From Campylorhamphus procurvoides (taxonomy: Eukaryota; Chordata; Aves; Passeriformes; Dendrocolaptidae), in the NCBI GenBank assembly GCA_013396655.1, contig WBMV01000270.1:983609-1047608 (forward strand): DNA of 64,000 nucleotides, in the 5' to 3' direction. The notes under the pieces are model-generated. The model worked only from the letters and a program-made list of their open reading frames with translations. It had not been told where the DNA came from and did not search any database. This document shows positions 28,211 through 41,100 of the stretch, piece by piece (the stretch's first letter is position 1; each line of letters opens with the position of its first letter). Made by a program: the position numbers and the translations under genes.

Positions 28211-31200
28211 TTAACAGTTCTGTGGAAAGCTGTAAAGCTTGATCCTGTATGGATACTACATCAGGAGCCGAGGTGGCAGATTTCTCCTAAGGTTAGGACC
28301 TAATTCCTTTGCATTCTGACTGCCTTGCTCAAAATCAACTGCCCAACAGGTAGAAATACCTAAAAATTTGGGGAAATCTAGACAGTAAAGGACACATTCC
28401 TTGCATCTCTCACATAAAGATTACCACACCAGAAGTATATTTAGACAAGACTGAAAACTGAGCAGTTGTGGAAATTGCAAATGTTATACAAAAATGCTGA
28501 ATGATCATAAAAAAGGGATTGGTATAAAGGCAAATGTTGAGCCAACCCAAGCATGAAGAAGTCTGGGAGACAACAGTACAGGTGCAGGGCTGATACAAGT
28601 CCAGAACATTGTGTTATGCAGAGAGTTAAAGCAGACAGCAGGCACAATGACATGTTAAATTACCCACATGATGTATAGCTTAATGAACCCCCTTGTGTTG
28701 ATCATGCTTGGCATTAATCAAGAGCCATGAACAGATTCCCTTATTTTCTCAATGCTGCTCTGATAAACTGCAATTTCATTTAACCTTGGACAGGAACTTT
28801 AATAGCTTCCACAGGACAACTGTCAATACTTTCCTGGGTATACAGTGATTAAACTGCAACACAAGATGCATGTCATGAATTTTCTTCAGTTTAAATTAGA
28901 ATTTTCATTTTTAACAACTATTTGCATAAAATATGCTGAAAATATGGAAATATGTGAAGGTTTGCATGATCCTGAGATAGAAGTATACCAAGACAAAGAT
29001 TTTTAAAAAATAAAATAATTAACAACATATTAATTAACATATTGAGAGCTTCAAATAACCTTCTGCTTGGGAAACACAACAAAAAACAAGAATCCAAAGA
29101 AAGGCTTGACAATATTTTCTTAAGTTAGCTCATTGTGCACCACATATTTGACATTACCCTCTTCTTCAGCAAAGGCAGTGCTTGGAGGCCAAAGGATTAA
29201 CAAAGGTGAGGAAATGCATTGTTTCTCAACTTCAATGGTTTCTAGAGATGCCTTTGGGTGCTTTTCTTCTGTAAAAGTAGAGACACGTTTCTCCCTGAGT
29301 TGAGTCTGTCTGCCTCATAGGCATCACAGAGGAAAGAGCAGAGTTAATAGATCCACTCAGTTTGGGTGCCTGGAGGTTACTAGTCCAGGTGAATGTCAAA
29401 GGGGACAAAAACAAAGACAAATATTGATCCAGTGCCTTTTCTAGGCAATCTCTTCTAATAGAGCTCTACAAAAAAGTCTTTTCCCACTATTTCATTTAAA
29501 AAATATTTTTATTTGTTACCACTGGTGACAATGACAGAACAAAATTGGATAACAAATTATTGAGGAATTTGTTATTTCTAATTCACAAAAGTCTTCATTA
29601 TAGGCATGGACTACTATTAGCAAACTCCAGCTGTCTCTACTTAGGCATCACTGGTTTCTTTTGCAATCTTTTTCTTTGGGTTGCTTTTTCTACAAAACCT
29701 AGTTAATGTTAATGACAAAAAAATACATTCTACACTTTCCCAGACTACACCAGTGCCAGTGAAAAGCACTGATGAGAGTACTGGTAGCAACCTGTCTGCA
29801 ATAACATCAGCTAAAGTGACCTGGTGTTGGCTGCTGTGGGACATTTAGCAGCAATGTACAAATGTGCACTCAAAATAGGGAATGGTTAGGAAGCAAACCA
29901 GCGTCAAATAATGAGTCTATCACAATCGTGCACAGGCTAAGATCAAAGATGGAAGGAGAAACTGGGAATAGGGTCACCAGCGTCAACATGAGCATGCAAT
30001 TTAGGAGCAGATATTCAAAAAACAGATCTGTGAAAGTAGGTAATGGTAAAGCTTCCAAAACCTTCAGAAGAGGTTGTAACTGTCAAGCTAAAATACTGTC
30101 TTGGAGAATTCCCATTTGTGCAAACTGGTTCATTTGCAGGTAAAAATGCAAAAATCCTTCAGTAAGAAGGGAAAGTAAAAACAAAAAATCATCTGGCTTC
30201 TCTTCAAAGAGAGAGCAAACATTGAAAATAGCTTACAGGGTTGATGTCTGGTATGTGTACAAAGCTTTCAAGTACTTGTCCTGATTCAAGCAGAATATAA
30301 ACAGACTGAAACCCAGCTCAGACTCCTCAAAACATATTAAATTACCTGCCTACTGGTGCTAAGTCCCAGTCTAGTGTACCATAGAATTAACTGGTTTTCT
30401 ATTGAACTAGTATCACACCTATGAAGTGACAGTTCCTACTGGCAACTGATGCCTGTGAATCAAACACTTTTTCAATATCTTAACAGGTTTTCACCATAAA
30501 ATGGACTGTAGCTCAGTAGGGCCTGGAAAATCCTGGAAAGTCACATAGCTCTAGTGCAAACTCATTAAGTGCTCAGGAAGTATTCTGAGCTACTGACTGG
30601 CAAGTAGGTGAAGTTAACACACCAAAGAAACATAACATGAGGTAGTAGCAGAGAAATCCATTAAAAAGAAAGACAATTGTTATTGTAAATGTGAACAAAT
30701 CAGTTTTGATCTAGCTTAAGACTGACTTCATGCACACCTGTGATTAACAAAATCAGTTGATAACTCAGCTATAAGCATTGAAGTCTATTGTAAATGATCA
30801 AAACATATGTACAAAAGTTGTCATATCAGTTTAACCACTCATTTCTCAAGGGATGGCTACACTGAAGAATGAAGCATGAGACAGGATACAGAGCTGGCCT
30901 GAGTACCACTGATAGTTTAATCATGCCTCCAAAATGTGGTCTTCAGTAATACCACAAGTGTAGCTTTAAATACTGTTTGCTTACTCAAATGCTTTGCTGG
31001 TCTGGCAGTAGCTCATATTTCAACTATCAGAATTCACTATATCTCTAGGAAATTAAAAACTTGTTTGAGGTGAATTTGCTTAGGTCCAGGACAAATCTTT
31101 CATGCAAGATTAAAGCTGAAATTCCAGCAATCCCATACACAGCTAGGTTCACACACTATAGATTCTGTTGTTACCCAGAGCTTAAACTGCATGCTGAGTT

Positions 31201-31544
31201 AAGAAAGTCAGAGCTGGAGAAAAGGATGCTGCTGTCCTACTGCAGACTTTCATACTCAGTTTCCTTTTCTCTACTAAAGCTGCCTTGAATGCACCAAGAA
31301 AAAGATGTAGCTGTAGCTGCTGGAACCCAGAGGAAGATGCTGGCTTTTTTTTTTTCCCCAGTTCCTCCATGAGTTAAGTTTAAAATTTACCTCTCCCATC
31401 AAGAAAAAAATGATTCTGTATTCTATATGCAAAATAAATAATAAAATGGCAGTCTGTGAATAACTGGAGACTTGTTTTTCTATTTAAATGATTGTAGTGA
31501 CCTGGACAGCACTTAATACCAACTTAGAGACACTGATGAAAGAA
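28211..31544. other. Intergenic DNA, no gene seen
   Basis: AT-rich with chance frames up to 93 codons. An inverted repeat with 10-base arms lies at 29549-29575. Nothing else is recognised. Confidence 0.6.
29549..29575. repeat. Inverted repeat, 10-base arms, 7-base loop
   Basis: ATAACAAATT (29549-29558) and AATTTGTTAT (29566-29575) around ATTGAGG. Confidence 0.85.
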
Positions 31545-32160
31545 TGTCTCATACTTGCACTTGAACATGGATCACAGAATCCCAGCCAAGAGAGTTGTGA
31601 TTGTGTACTTTGTCCTCCTGTATAACACACACTACAGAAGTTCTCCCAACAATATCTGCCCCAAGCCACAGCTTGTGATAACACTGTAGTCCACCTTCGG
31701 AAAAACATGCAGGTTTGATTTAAAGTATATAAAATTGACTGCATTTTTGGCAATCTTTTTCACTGGTTAATTGCTCTCCCTCCACAAAAGCTTCCAGCTT
31801 GAAAACTACTGACATTGACTTCTCCCATTGAATCAAGTTACATGTGGCCTTTTCTTTTCGGTTGTATTTTTGTTTGTTTGTTTGTTTTTTAAAAGCATCT
31901 CTTTGCCTCAGATAATGTCTTGCTATGCAGATGGTTATAGAACAGTCAGGTTGCTTCTTTACCTTTACCTTTTAAGTAAATTAAGTAGATTAAGTTCCTT
32001 CAGGCTGCTACTGTAAGGAGCAGTTTCCAAGTCTCCAATCATTCCTGCAGCTTTCTTCTGAACCTGCTCCAATGTTCCATCATCCCTTTAAAAAGCTAAT
32101 ATCTTAATGGGATACAACATTCCTATAGCAATGCTGATGTGCAGTTACTATGTATTAGTG
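31545..32160 (-). mobile_element. Ancient CR1 fragment of the turtle/crocodile-like type
   Basis: The + strand matches, in order, the complement of old amniote CR1: GTCCTCCTGTATAACACAC, GGAAAAACATGCAGGTTTGA, TGGTTAATTGCTCTCCCTC, GCTTCCAGCTTG, GGTTATAGAACAGTCAGG, AAATTAAGTAGATTAAG with TTCCTTCAGGCTGCTACTG, and CTCCAATCATTCCTGCAGC with CTGAACCTGCTCCAATGTTC. A TTTG/T-rich insertion sits at 31867-31890. The collinear order makes a single ancient copy likely. Confidence 0.7.
31867..31890. repeat. (TTTG)n short simple repeat
   Basis: About five TTTG units and a T-run inside the ancient CR1 copy. Confidence 0.8.
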
Positions 32161-34282
32161 ATTGCCAAATCTAGGTACCTCTCTAATATCAAAGTACATA
32201 ATTTAAACTAAGAGAAAAATGCATAGGAAGCTGACTTAGAAAGAGTTTGTGTTAATTATTATCAAAGAAATCTTTTTACTGGTAATTTAGCATCCTCTCA
32301 CAGTACAGTAAAGCCAGGAATAAATATGCAAATCTTTTTTAATTTAAAAGGAACAGCATGAAGCTTGAAGGCTGATTTACCAGATACTAAGTTCAATCAC
32401 CTGATGTTAAGTTGGAAAACATTTCCTTGGTGCCATTAGAAAACACTGTTGCCTACAAAACTAGGGTAGAACTAGTGTTGTTTGATTTTATATATATTGA
32501 AAAAGTAAGACATCTGGTCCCTAAGCTATACCATATCAGACAAATCAAGATGGAGAATTAAGCCAAAAGAACAAGCAATAAGCAAGAAAACTTGGAAGGT
32601 TTATTTCAGAGTGATTTCCTGTACAATCCAGTTTAATAAAGGCAAGAGACTCACAGTTGAGCTGTACATTGTCTGAATAAACTACCTTTAAATAAGAGGG
32701 AGCTTCTTCATTCTCTTTTTCAAACTACAAATACATTCTATATCCCTTGACAAATCTAAGGAACTACAATAAATGCTGTGTGTGACAGCTGTAAGGCTAT
32801 AGGAACACACTTCTTGTCACAGAGTAAGGGCTTTTGAGGTACAGATTTTGTGATCCCTGGTTTTGCCCGACTCTTCCAATTTACTTGGCTGATATTTTAG
32901 ATTCAGTAATCCCTGGATTATTTTGTCCCTTCTTCTTCCAGATGCTTCTTGAAAAGAGGCTGCCTGCTGTGGTCTATAACCCTCTCCATGCACAGGTATG
33001 TAAGGGGCAGTTTATGCTAACTATTTTTCCCTTCCTACAGGATCTCCATAGCATCAATTCTTTACTCCAGACTGAGGGAACTGCTGGGAAACATTGAGAG
33101 AACTGGTGGGGAACATTTACATCCACAATGGTCTTGTCTGTTTCTAGTCAGAAAAAAAAAATCCTATTTGCAAAAGATTCCAATAGTGGGAAACTCCCAC
33201 TCCCCATCCTGGGGGGCAAAAGTTATACACCAGGTATGTCCTGCTACCCAAAAGTGCATAACTGCATCTGGGGAGGTCAAATTCAGCCCTCAAACAAGAC
33301 GGTGCCATGGCATCACTCTCTACTTAGGTATATTTGAGGAGAATTTCCAACAGGTTCACAAGCAATTTTTTTTGCCATGTTAATGCTATTACTAGCTTTA
33401 CTTTTATGTACATAATAAACCTAAGTGTATGACTGGTAGATGAAGGTTTTGATTTATTGAGTTATTTCAGCCAAAGTTTAGAATTACAGTTATGCTGAGT
33501 TCATTCATGCTGTTAAAAAAAAGCTTTCCAGCATATCAGCAGTTCAAGTATTAACTAGACAGTTACTCAGATCTCTAATGCAAAAGAGAGGAGAAGATCA
33601 AAATGCTTTAAAGAAAAAAAAAAGGTGAAACAAGAATTTATCTACTTTGGAATGCCAGCACTACATCTTTATCACCAGCCAAAGGTCTTTGACTAACAGG
33701 AGGAATATTAAGGTAAACCATTCCTGAAACTGAAAACAGAATCTGCAATCCAGTAAACAGATGCAAATTACTGAGGTATTTTTGCAAGCAGATGTTTGGA
33801 ATAGCTTTTTACAGGAGACATATTTAAGTAGAAAAGTGTGTAAGCCAAAATTACTTGATTCAGGCTTAATCATCTGTTTGCCACTGCATAGACACACAGC
33901 CATGTGACAGAGGACTCACCAACTCCCTTTACTCATGGTCAAAAACAATTAGACTAGCCTAAAACTTCTGGTTGATTCAAGGTCTGTTGTGGGGCAGTGT
34001 ACTTCTGAGGTACTCTTGAGATGCTCTGATGGATGCTTTAGAGCATGACATCAGCAGTGTATAACAGCAACAAAAACAGTTGACAATGAACAGTTCTTTT
34101 TTATCTTTTTTAAACTGTAAGAACTAAATGAGAGAGGATTTATTCCAGACTTTTATGCTTTGTTATATGACCAGTTTTAAAAGATAGAATCCATGATGCA
34201 GACTATTTGTAATTCAAATACTTATCTGGAGTTATTTATATTCTTGTCACTCCCCTACCCCCAGCTAACATGGAGTCAGATT

Positions 34283-34370
34283 CTATTCTCAGTTAGCCCA
34301 ATGAAAGTCCACTGAAATCAATGGAATTACTTGGATCCACTCCAATGCAACAGAGAACAATGGCACTAAA
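34283..34370. repeat. Ancient amniote repeat fragment
   Basis: TCCACTGAAATCAATGGAAT with following TAC is a recurrent motif of old reptile and bird interspersed repeats. Boundaries and family uncertain. Confidence 0.35.
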
Positions 34371-36299
34371 CGTCACCATAGTGCTTTTGCACCTAAGCTG
34401 CTCCTTCAAAATGCAAGTATTTAAGTAATTCCTACTCTTTATTTTCAATAGAAATGCATCTGCTTTTTCTTCACCTGGGAATTTTAAGTGAATAGCAATG
34501 TCCAGTCTCTTTACAGATGCAGTTTCTTCCAATGTGCTTGGTAAATAGTCTAAATTGACCTCCCTTCCCCCCTCCCAGTACCTGGTTCCAATCACACTCA
34601 AATCATATTACTTATTATTCTTGCTATGAAAATCATCAAATACAGTAGGTAAAGATTTATTGTATCTCTTTAAGAAATAAATAATTCATTGAATACATTA
34701 GACGGAGTATTGTAGACTTTCTGAAAATCAACAAGACAGCTATTTCTTGCAGCTTATATCTTTTAGAATGCTTTTAATCTCAGAGTAGATAATAAGTTAT
34801 GTTTCTGGAAAAAAAAAAGAAAAAGGAGGAGAGCTATATAAATAAACAGTACCGCTTTCTCCTCAGAAAAGTATCTCTGTTCAGAAAAGCATCTAAAAGT
34901 GCAAACAAAATTAAGAGTTTGCTTAAGACAACATGATTTAAAATTTTAAATCCTCTCCTAAGAAGAAGTTTACTTTGAAATAATCTTTAAATTAGAATCA
35001 CAAGACAATATAACCTGGAACAGGACTACTTCTAGTTTAGAATACAAAACATTTGTTATGAAATCTGTGATAAAGTGAGAATAAAACAAGAAAAGAAGCA
35101 GATATTTTTAGTTGTGTTTAGATAACGAGTCAAATAAAATTTAAAAATATCACACTTTTTCTTTCCATTACTCAAAGTGTTAAGTAGATAACAAGTTTGA
35201 AATGATCAGATTGCGGTTTGGTCACAAATAATAGGAAACCACAGTGTTGCCTGAGTGGCACAGGTCACGACGAAATCCAAGCCCTTGGTCTTTGATCCAA
35301 TGATAGACAACACACTAAAAATAGACCTACTTCCTTAAGTGAGGCAGAAGGAGCCAACAGTCTTATATTATATTGTAGAGGACTTCAGCAGAGATCAAGT
35401 AATCTTGTCTAGGAGTTTGGTTATAATTCAGAACAAGTTTAATAAGAGTTATTCATTTGGATCAGGCAAAATTTCTAAAAGATTGAGTTTGCATCCAAAG
35501 ATATGTACAGTCAGTTTAATCTAACATCTGTGTCTTAGAATTTGATTGTCATGGATGTTGCTATTTCATTACAAATGAGAAAAGTATTCAGTCATGCTGA
35601 ATGGGGACATTTATATGTAAATATAGGAATTTTTGCTTTGGCAATAACTTCATTTCTGGGATGGAGTTTATGTGATTCTCCAAATGCTACATTAACCACC
35701 AAAAAAACCTGACACAAAGTAAAGCCAAAAGACAAGCCTGTTACTCTGTCCCTGAACACATTTAATGCCTCACTTCTACCCAGCAGCCACAACAAAACTA
35801 CGCAATCAGGCAAAGACGATGTTTCGAGCCAAATTTGCTCCTGTTGTAGGTCCCCTGAAAATCAATACATTTTTTCCCAGAATGAACCAGGCCACATGGC
35901 TGCTTTATGTAAGTGGCCATGGGGTTCACTGACACAGAAAACCTTTTGCATCTTTAGGAGAAAAAGATGAAAATATAGAGATGATCACACAAAATATTTT
36001 CATTTAAGGTATGTTCATGTTGCAAATTTAAGCCCTCTCAACTTCAGGACAATCAGAATTAAGCTTGCCTTTGCAACTTTAATTTGAGCTCGTTGCACAT
36101 ATGCATGATAATAAGTCTTCAACCGCACAGACACATACATCATTCAGTTCATAGGATGGACGATGCTCCCTGAGTGAGCAGCTGTTCAATATTCTTTTTA
36201 TTCTTATCACTCAATATGTGGTTCCATGCCTTCCTTACTGCACATCATTCAAACCCGGCACAGAATACTGAATTATTAATATCTTTATGGGTGTTTCTA

Positions 36300-36470
36300 T
36301 AGCATTCTCTACTAGGGTTTCTGAGTGCTTCCAAAATACTAACTAATTTATCTTTAAACCTGAGAAGTGAGACTTTACTATTAGACTCACTTTACAGATG
36401 GGGAACTGAAGTGCTGAGCCATTATGGTCAAGATCGATGAAAATATCTACTAATTTGGGGTCCTCAATAT
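36300..36470. repeat. Ancient MIR-like (CORE-SINE) fragment
   Basis: Reads TGCTTCCAAAATACTAACTA, then CTTTAAACCTGAGAAGTGAG, then CTTTACAGATGGGGAACTG and GGTCAAGA, in the order seen in MIR-type SINEs (TTTACAGATGAGGAAACTGA core). Strongly diverged. Confidence 0.5.
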
Positions 36471-36484
36471 GATGTGCTTAGAAC

Positions 36485-36610
36485 TGGATTTTCCAAGATG
36501 CTTAACATTTTTATGGCACTTCATACATCTAAAGCATAAGTTCCATTGATTTCAGCATCGTCTGTGAGTACTCAGCACTACTGTGAATCAGTTCTGAGTT
36601 TTTGAAGTTG
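36485..36610. repeat. Degraded foldback-type ancient repeat
   Basis: GGATTTTCCAAGATGCTTA, then TTCCATTGATTTCAGCA, then GTGAGTACTCAGCAC and GTGAATCA resemble a known amniote repeat whose halves are complementary around a CCATTGACTTCAATGG-like centre. This copy is badly decayed. Confidence 0.4.
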
Positions 36611-36929
36611 TGCACTCAGCAAATAAAAAACACAGAGGAAATGTATTCCACCTATAAAACTTTTACTTGATTCACCTGAGAAATCTGAGTCGACAACAAG
36701 GACAGAATCAAGGTAGATGAGGGGTCCTTCTGGTGCTATAGTTCCAAAAGAATCCTTTTGTCCATCATAACATACAGCTGTTTTCAGCAATAGAATTTGC
36801 TGTTTCCCTATTATGATTTCATTTACGGCGGCTTCTCACTTTTTCATGATATTCCAGCAGATGATAGCCTAGTATGCTAAAGTAACCCTTTTTTTCCCCA
36901 AGAAGCCCCTGTGCCCAGCAACATGGCAA

Positions 36930-37017
36930 TGCTGTAAAAAAAACCCAGAACAAACAAACAAAAAACCAAACCAAAATAAAATAAAATAAACACAACAACA
37001 ACAGCAACAACAAAAAA
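36930..37017. repeat. A-rich AAAC/AAAAT/AAC low-complexity tract
   Basis: Mixed CAAA, AAAT and CAACAG units over nearly 90 bases. Confidence 0.85.
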
Positions 37018-37414
37018 CAGGGCTCTTAAGGCTGGCAAGGAAAGCTTAATTATGCTGATTTCTAATCTCCCAATTGAATTGACAGCCTTCAAAGTTTTTT
37101 TGATGCTAATTTTTCATATGCAGGTTTTTTAATTTTTTTTTAATTGAACATTCTGAACTATTTTTTTCTTTTAACTTTTTTAAAGTTTTAAGATTTGGAA
37201 GACCACTGGTATGGAAAATTTCCCAGTTTTAATGGACAATTTGACAAAGCTATAAGAAGGATAAAAACAGTGTCTTAGAATGGAAACTATGGAATTGCCT
37301 CTACTTCAGAATTTTGAAGGAGGCAGGAGATGGACAGTATTTTTATTCCTGGTCAAATTCTGACCATTCTCATTGTCTAATTTTCTTAACTTATTATTCA
37401 TATCCCTTTGAATT

Positions 37415-37453
37415 AAAAAAAAAAAGAAGAAGAAAAGAAAAAAAAAAGAAAAA
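37415..37453. repeat. Poly-A/AAG low-complexity tract
   Basis: A-runs interrupted by single G residues. Confidence 0.85.
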
Positions 37454-38122
37454 TTGTTTACTGTGCTAACCATGGGCTTTTTTTTTCATTATTGTTTGAG
37501 GGTTCTTCTGGGCAGTAATAGATTGAGGTTTGATTCTCTTTACACATGGCTGTATTCTGTATTTAGCTACTTCATGATTTTCACCCTATTTTGCAACTTG
37601 ATTTCCTTCCAAGGAACATACGATTTCCTCCCTGGGATGCATTTAATACCTACACAGAGAGGCTGTCTGTGAATAGGCAAGTATTTGGCAGCTATAGCAC
37701 TGTACTCTGTTTCTTTGCAGCCTGTTGAAACTCTAATGACTGATCTAATAAGCCAGAAGTATTAGAAGGTCAGAGTGAACAACATTGCTCAGTTTGACCT
37801 TCCATTATTTATGGTTTGTCACATCAGCTATCAAAGCTCCAAGCCAGAAGCTGATAAGGAGCTGAATCAGCAGCTCAGGCATGACACTGTAACATTCTCA
37901 CTTTGTGTGAATAGCAACCCTTCGTTGTGGTGGCCTATGCAACCACCCATGACACATGTCCCTTAAGGTGGTTCCCTGCCTGTTCACTATTTTTTGTAGA
38001 AACTCCCTTTTCAAAGTTCAGGATTAACAATATGATTGGCAGTCCACTTTCGTTTTCCTTTCCCTAAAAGGTTGAGACCTCCAAATAATCTTTGGATTCA
38101 AAAGCTCCTCTTTTCATAACAG

Positions 38123-38150
38123 AAATTATGGTCTGTTCAGACCATAATTT
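38123..38150. repeat. Near-perfect 28-base palindrome (13-base arms, 2-base loop)
   Basis: AAATTATGGTCTG (38123-38135), TT, then CAGACCATAATTT (38138-38150). Perfect arms. Confidence 0.92.
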
Positions 38151-41100
38151 AATAATTAGATAAATTATGCAGGTAAAAAAAAACCCAAACAAACCCAATC
38201 TAAAACTCAGAGATAATTGCATCTCCTTCATCTGAGAGAGAAGGACCTTACCTCAGCAACAAAATTGTTTGATAGAACAAACACAGAGCTGGAGAGAGGA
38301 ATCAGTTCCTAAGATCAACTCCCATCTGTATTCTAGCACAGACAGCAACGGACTGGACTAGAGTTGGAGCAATCCACTGAGTATTTTACAGTCTTCAGTA
38401 TGTTAGATTCTAAGTGGGATCACAAGGACAGCAAGAGGACAGCCATCAGCATAGCTCCCATAGGCTGTGGAACAGTATGGATGCTAAAGGGTCTGAGAAT
38501 CCAGTGTACACACTCTGTAATCCAAACCAGAAGTGGATGTGAGACAACCATCCAAGTATCAGGTGTCTGAATGTTGCTCAGGTGTATGTAGATCAGGGTT
38601 ACCACACTAACAACTGTTTTCTTTGTTTCATTACTCTTTATACTGTCATGCTGCAAATGTGAATGTTATTTTATTGGATTGATATAATCAATAGTAGTGT
38701 TGTTCCTTCAAGAGTGGGAGCAGGTGTTTTTTCTGAAAGCTAAAAAAGTGGCAGTCTTAGTTAAGTCATTAAAGGCTGCAAATTTGCCTCTGCCTATTTC
38801 ACATAATTTAACAAATCTTAAAAACATACCTTTGAAGGTCGCCAGTCCAAAGCACAAACTACGTCATAAATAATAAGGAGTTTAACTGTGATTCCTTTTC
38901 ATAAGACCAAAACAAATGCTATGAGTTGCTTCAGTGTTTAGGTACTCATTAAACTCTTCCTAAGGGTATTAACTTTAATGATCTGCCTCCTCAAAAAGAT
39001 TTGGAGAAGGGATTCAGTCAAAACATTCCCAAGGCTAGTTACAATCTTTATAACTCTTGTAATTTTATTGTGTCACAATGTTTGATGTTTTCCCCAAGCT
39101 GTAGACCCCAGAACAAAACGGTCTTGCAAATTCACAGCTCTCATTAAAAATGTACACAACAAAACCAAATTGTATTCTGCACTTTTTCACCAAAAAAGGC
39201 TTAAAATGAGTGTACACCCCAACCTCATAAACCAGAAGGAAAACTCAAAATACTTAATCTGTATCATCTTCTGAGAAGGCCATGAAGAATTGGCAATGAT
39301 TTGTTTGCCTTCTGTTATCAACCCCAAGAAAACTCCTATGCACAGTGATCTGGAGAAAACTTACTGGGATATTTCTATTGGAAAATGAAATTTACAGGTC
39401 AGGGTTGGCTTAGTTTACTTTCTAAATAAGACAGTCAACAGGACTGTCTTTCAGAGTAATGAGAGAAGGCCAACAACTAATTCAGGTACATATTATTTCC
39501 TCCAGCAGACAGATGCAGGAAGATATTTGCATTTGGGCAGTCCAGCAAATCCCTTTGCCTCCTTTAAGCTACTGTCCTTTTGACTCAAATCTTCCCTCCT
39601 GCTCTGAGTATTAGATTTCAACACTATGGGAACAGAGGCCTGAGGAGGCACCAAATCAATTGCTGTCTCCAAAAATCTGGGGGCCTAGATGGAGACAAGT
39701 ATGTCACTCCACACAGGACAGAGACAATTTGGTATGTAAGTGAAAAGAAACAGGAAATGGAAGGTATTGTTTTAGTCCCTGAGCTAGAGATACTAGAGAG
39801 AAAGTAGGATCTCATTGCTCATTACTCTCTTTTTTAGTGTAGGAGATTTTCTTGTTACTGTTGCGTTTTTTATTGAATTGGTCCAGCTATGGGCCCAAGA
39901 CTGTTCTTCTCTCTGTAAATAGCAGTAGAAACTTTTTATTTGGTCTTTTTATGCAAATTTGGGTACCATTTTTGCAATTGGTGGTGACAATTTTAAGTCT
40001 CCCCTAAATATGACCTGATATGGTCTAGTAAGGTCTCATTGTTCTAGCACTTGAAATTAGACTGGCATTCTGTGGAAAATAAACAAACTTATTTTTGTTT
40101 AGAAAACTTTAAATTAATCAAGACCAGCCTTACTAAGAAACTGACTTCTTTCTTCTGCCTTTCTTCTAAGATCAGCAGATAAAGAGTAAGCAGAGCTCTT
40201 GAATCTAAACAGTAGGTAACAGTGTGACTGAGCTGCTGAGCCATCCTTTCAGTGACAGCATGGATACAAGCCAAAAAAAAATCACCATGTTATCACAGCC
40301 TAAACTGACAACAGGCATATGACAGGCAGCCTGACAGCCTAACTTCAAACTGTGGATTCTGCTGGACAGCAACATCAGGTTTCACAAAGCTTAAACCTCG
40401 CTGTGCATTTTGCACTTCATGCTTTCCCCAAATCTTAGGACTGTGAAGCCGAAATTGTAGGACACAGAGGTGTGTGCTTCATACAATTGCTCTGAGGTCT
40501 ATCATAGTAGCTCCTGCTTGTGGTTATAAGAAAAGCAATACAGTCTACTCTCAACTACCAGTTTGTTTACTATTGAAAGAAGATAGTGCAATTAATTCAA
40601 AATAACTACTTGAATTTCTACTCCAGGTTTCCCTTTTTCTTTTTTTTATTTTCTTTTGACTAATTTGCTGGATATTAAACCAAAGGTAATGAGGTTAAAC
40701 ATTTATTTTACATGATAATGCATTCTCCCCAGCCTCTTCCATGTTTCTCTTTTCCTCCCCCATCCCTTCCCTCTCTCCTCTGCTCCATACAGACTTATGT
40801 CAAAAAATGCCACTTTTGAGCTTGCAAGGAGTAAGCTAATTTACATCCCTCATTTTCATCTTCCTCCAGCACTCAACAGTTGTAGTGTAATTCCCAACCT
40901 GTAAGAATAAATATTTTCTGCTTTATACTCATGTATACATCTGCAATTTACATGCTCATGGGCCACATGCCTAGATATAAATTATTGCTAACCACTTTAA
41001 TTACAATTAAAATAGGTTTTATCAACAGAGGCAGAAGAGACTAATTATATATTAAATAAATTTTAAAAAAACCCACACACCATATAGTAGGATCAAAATT

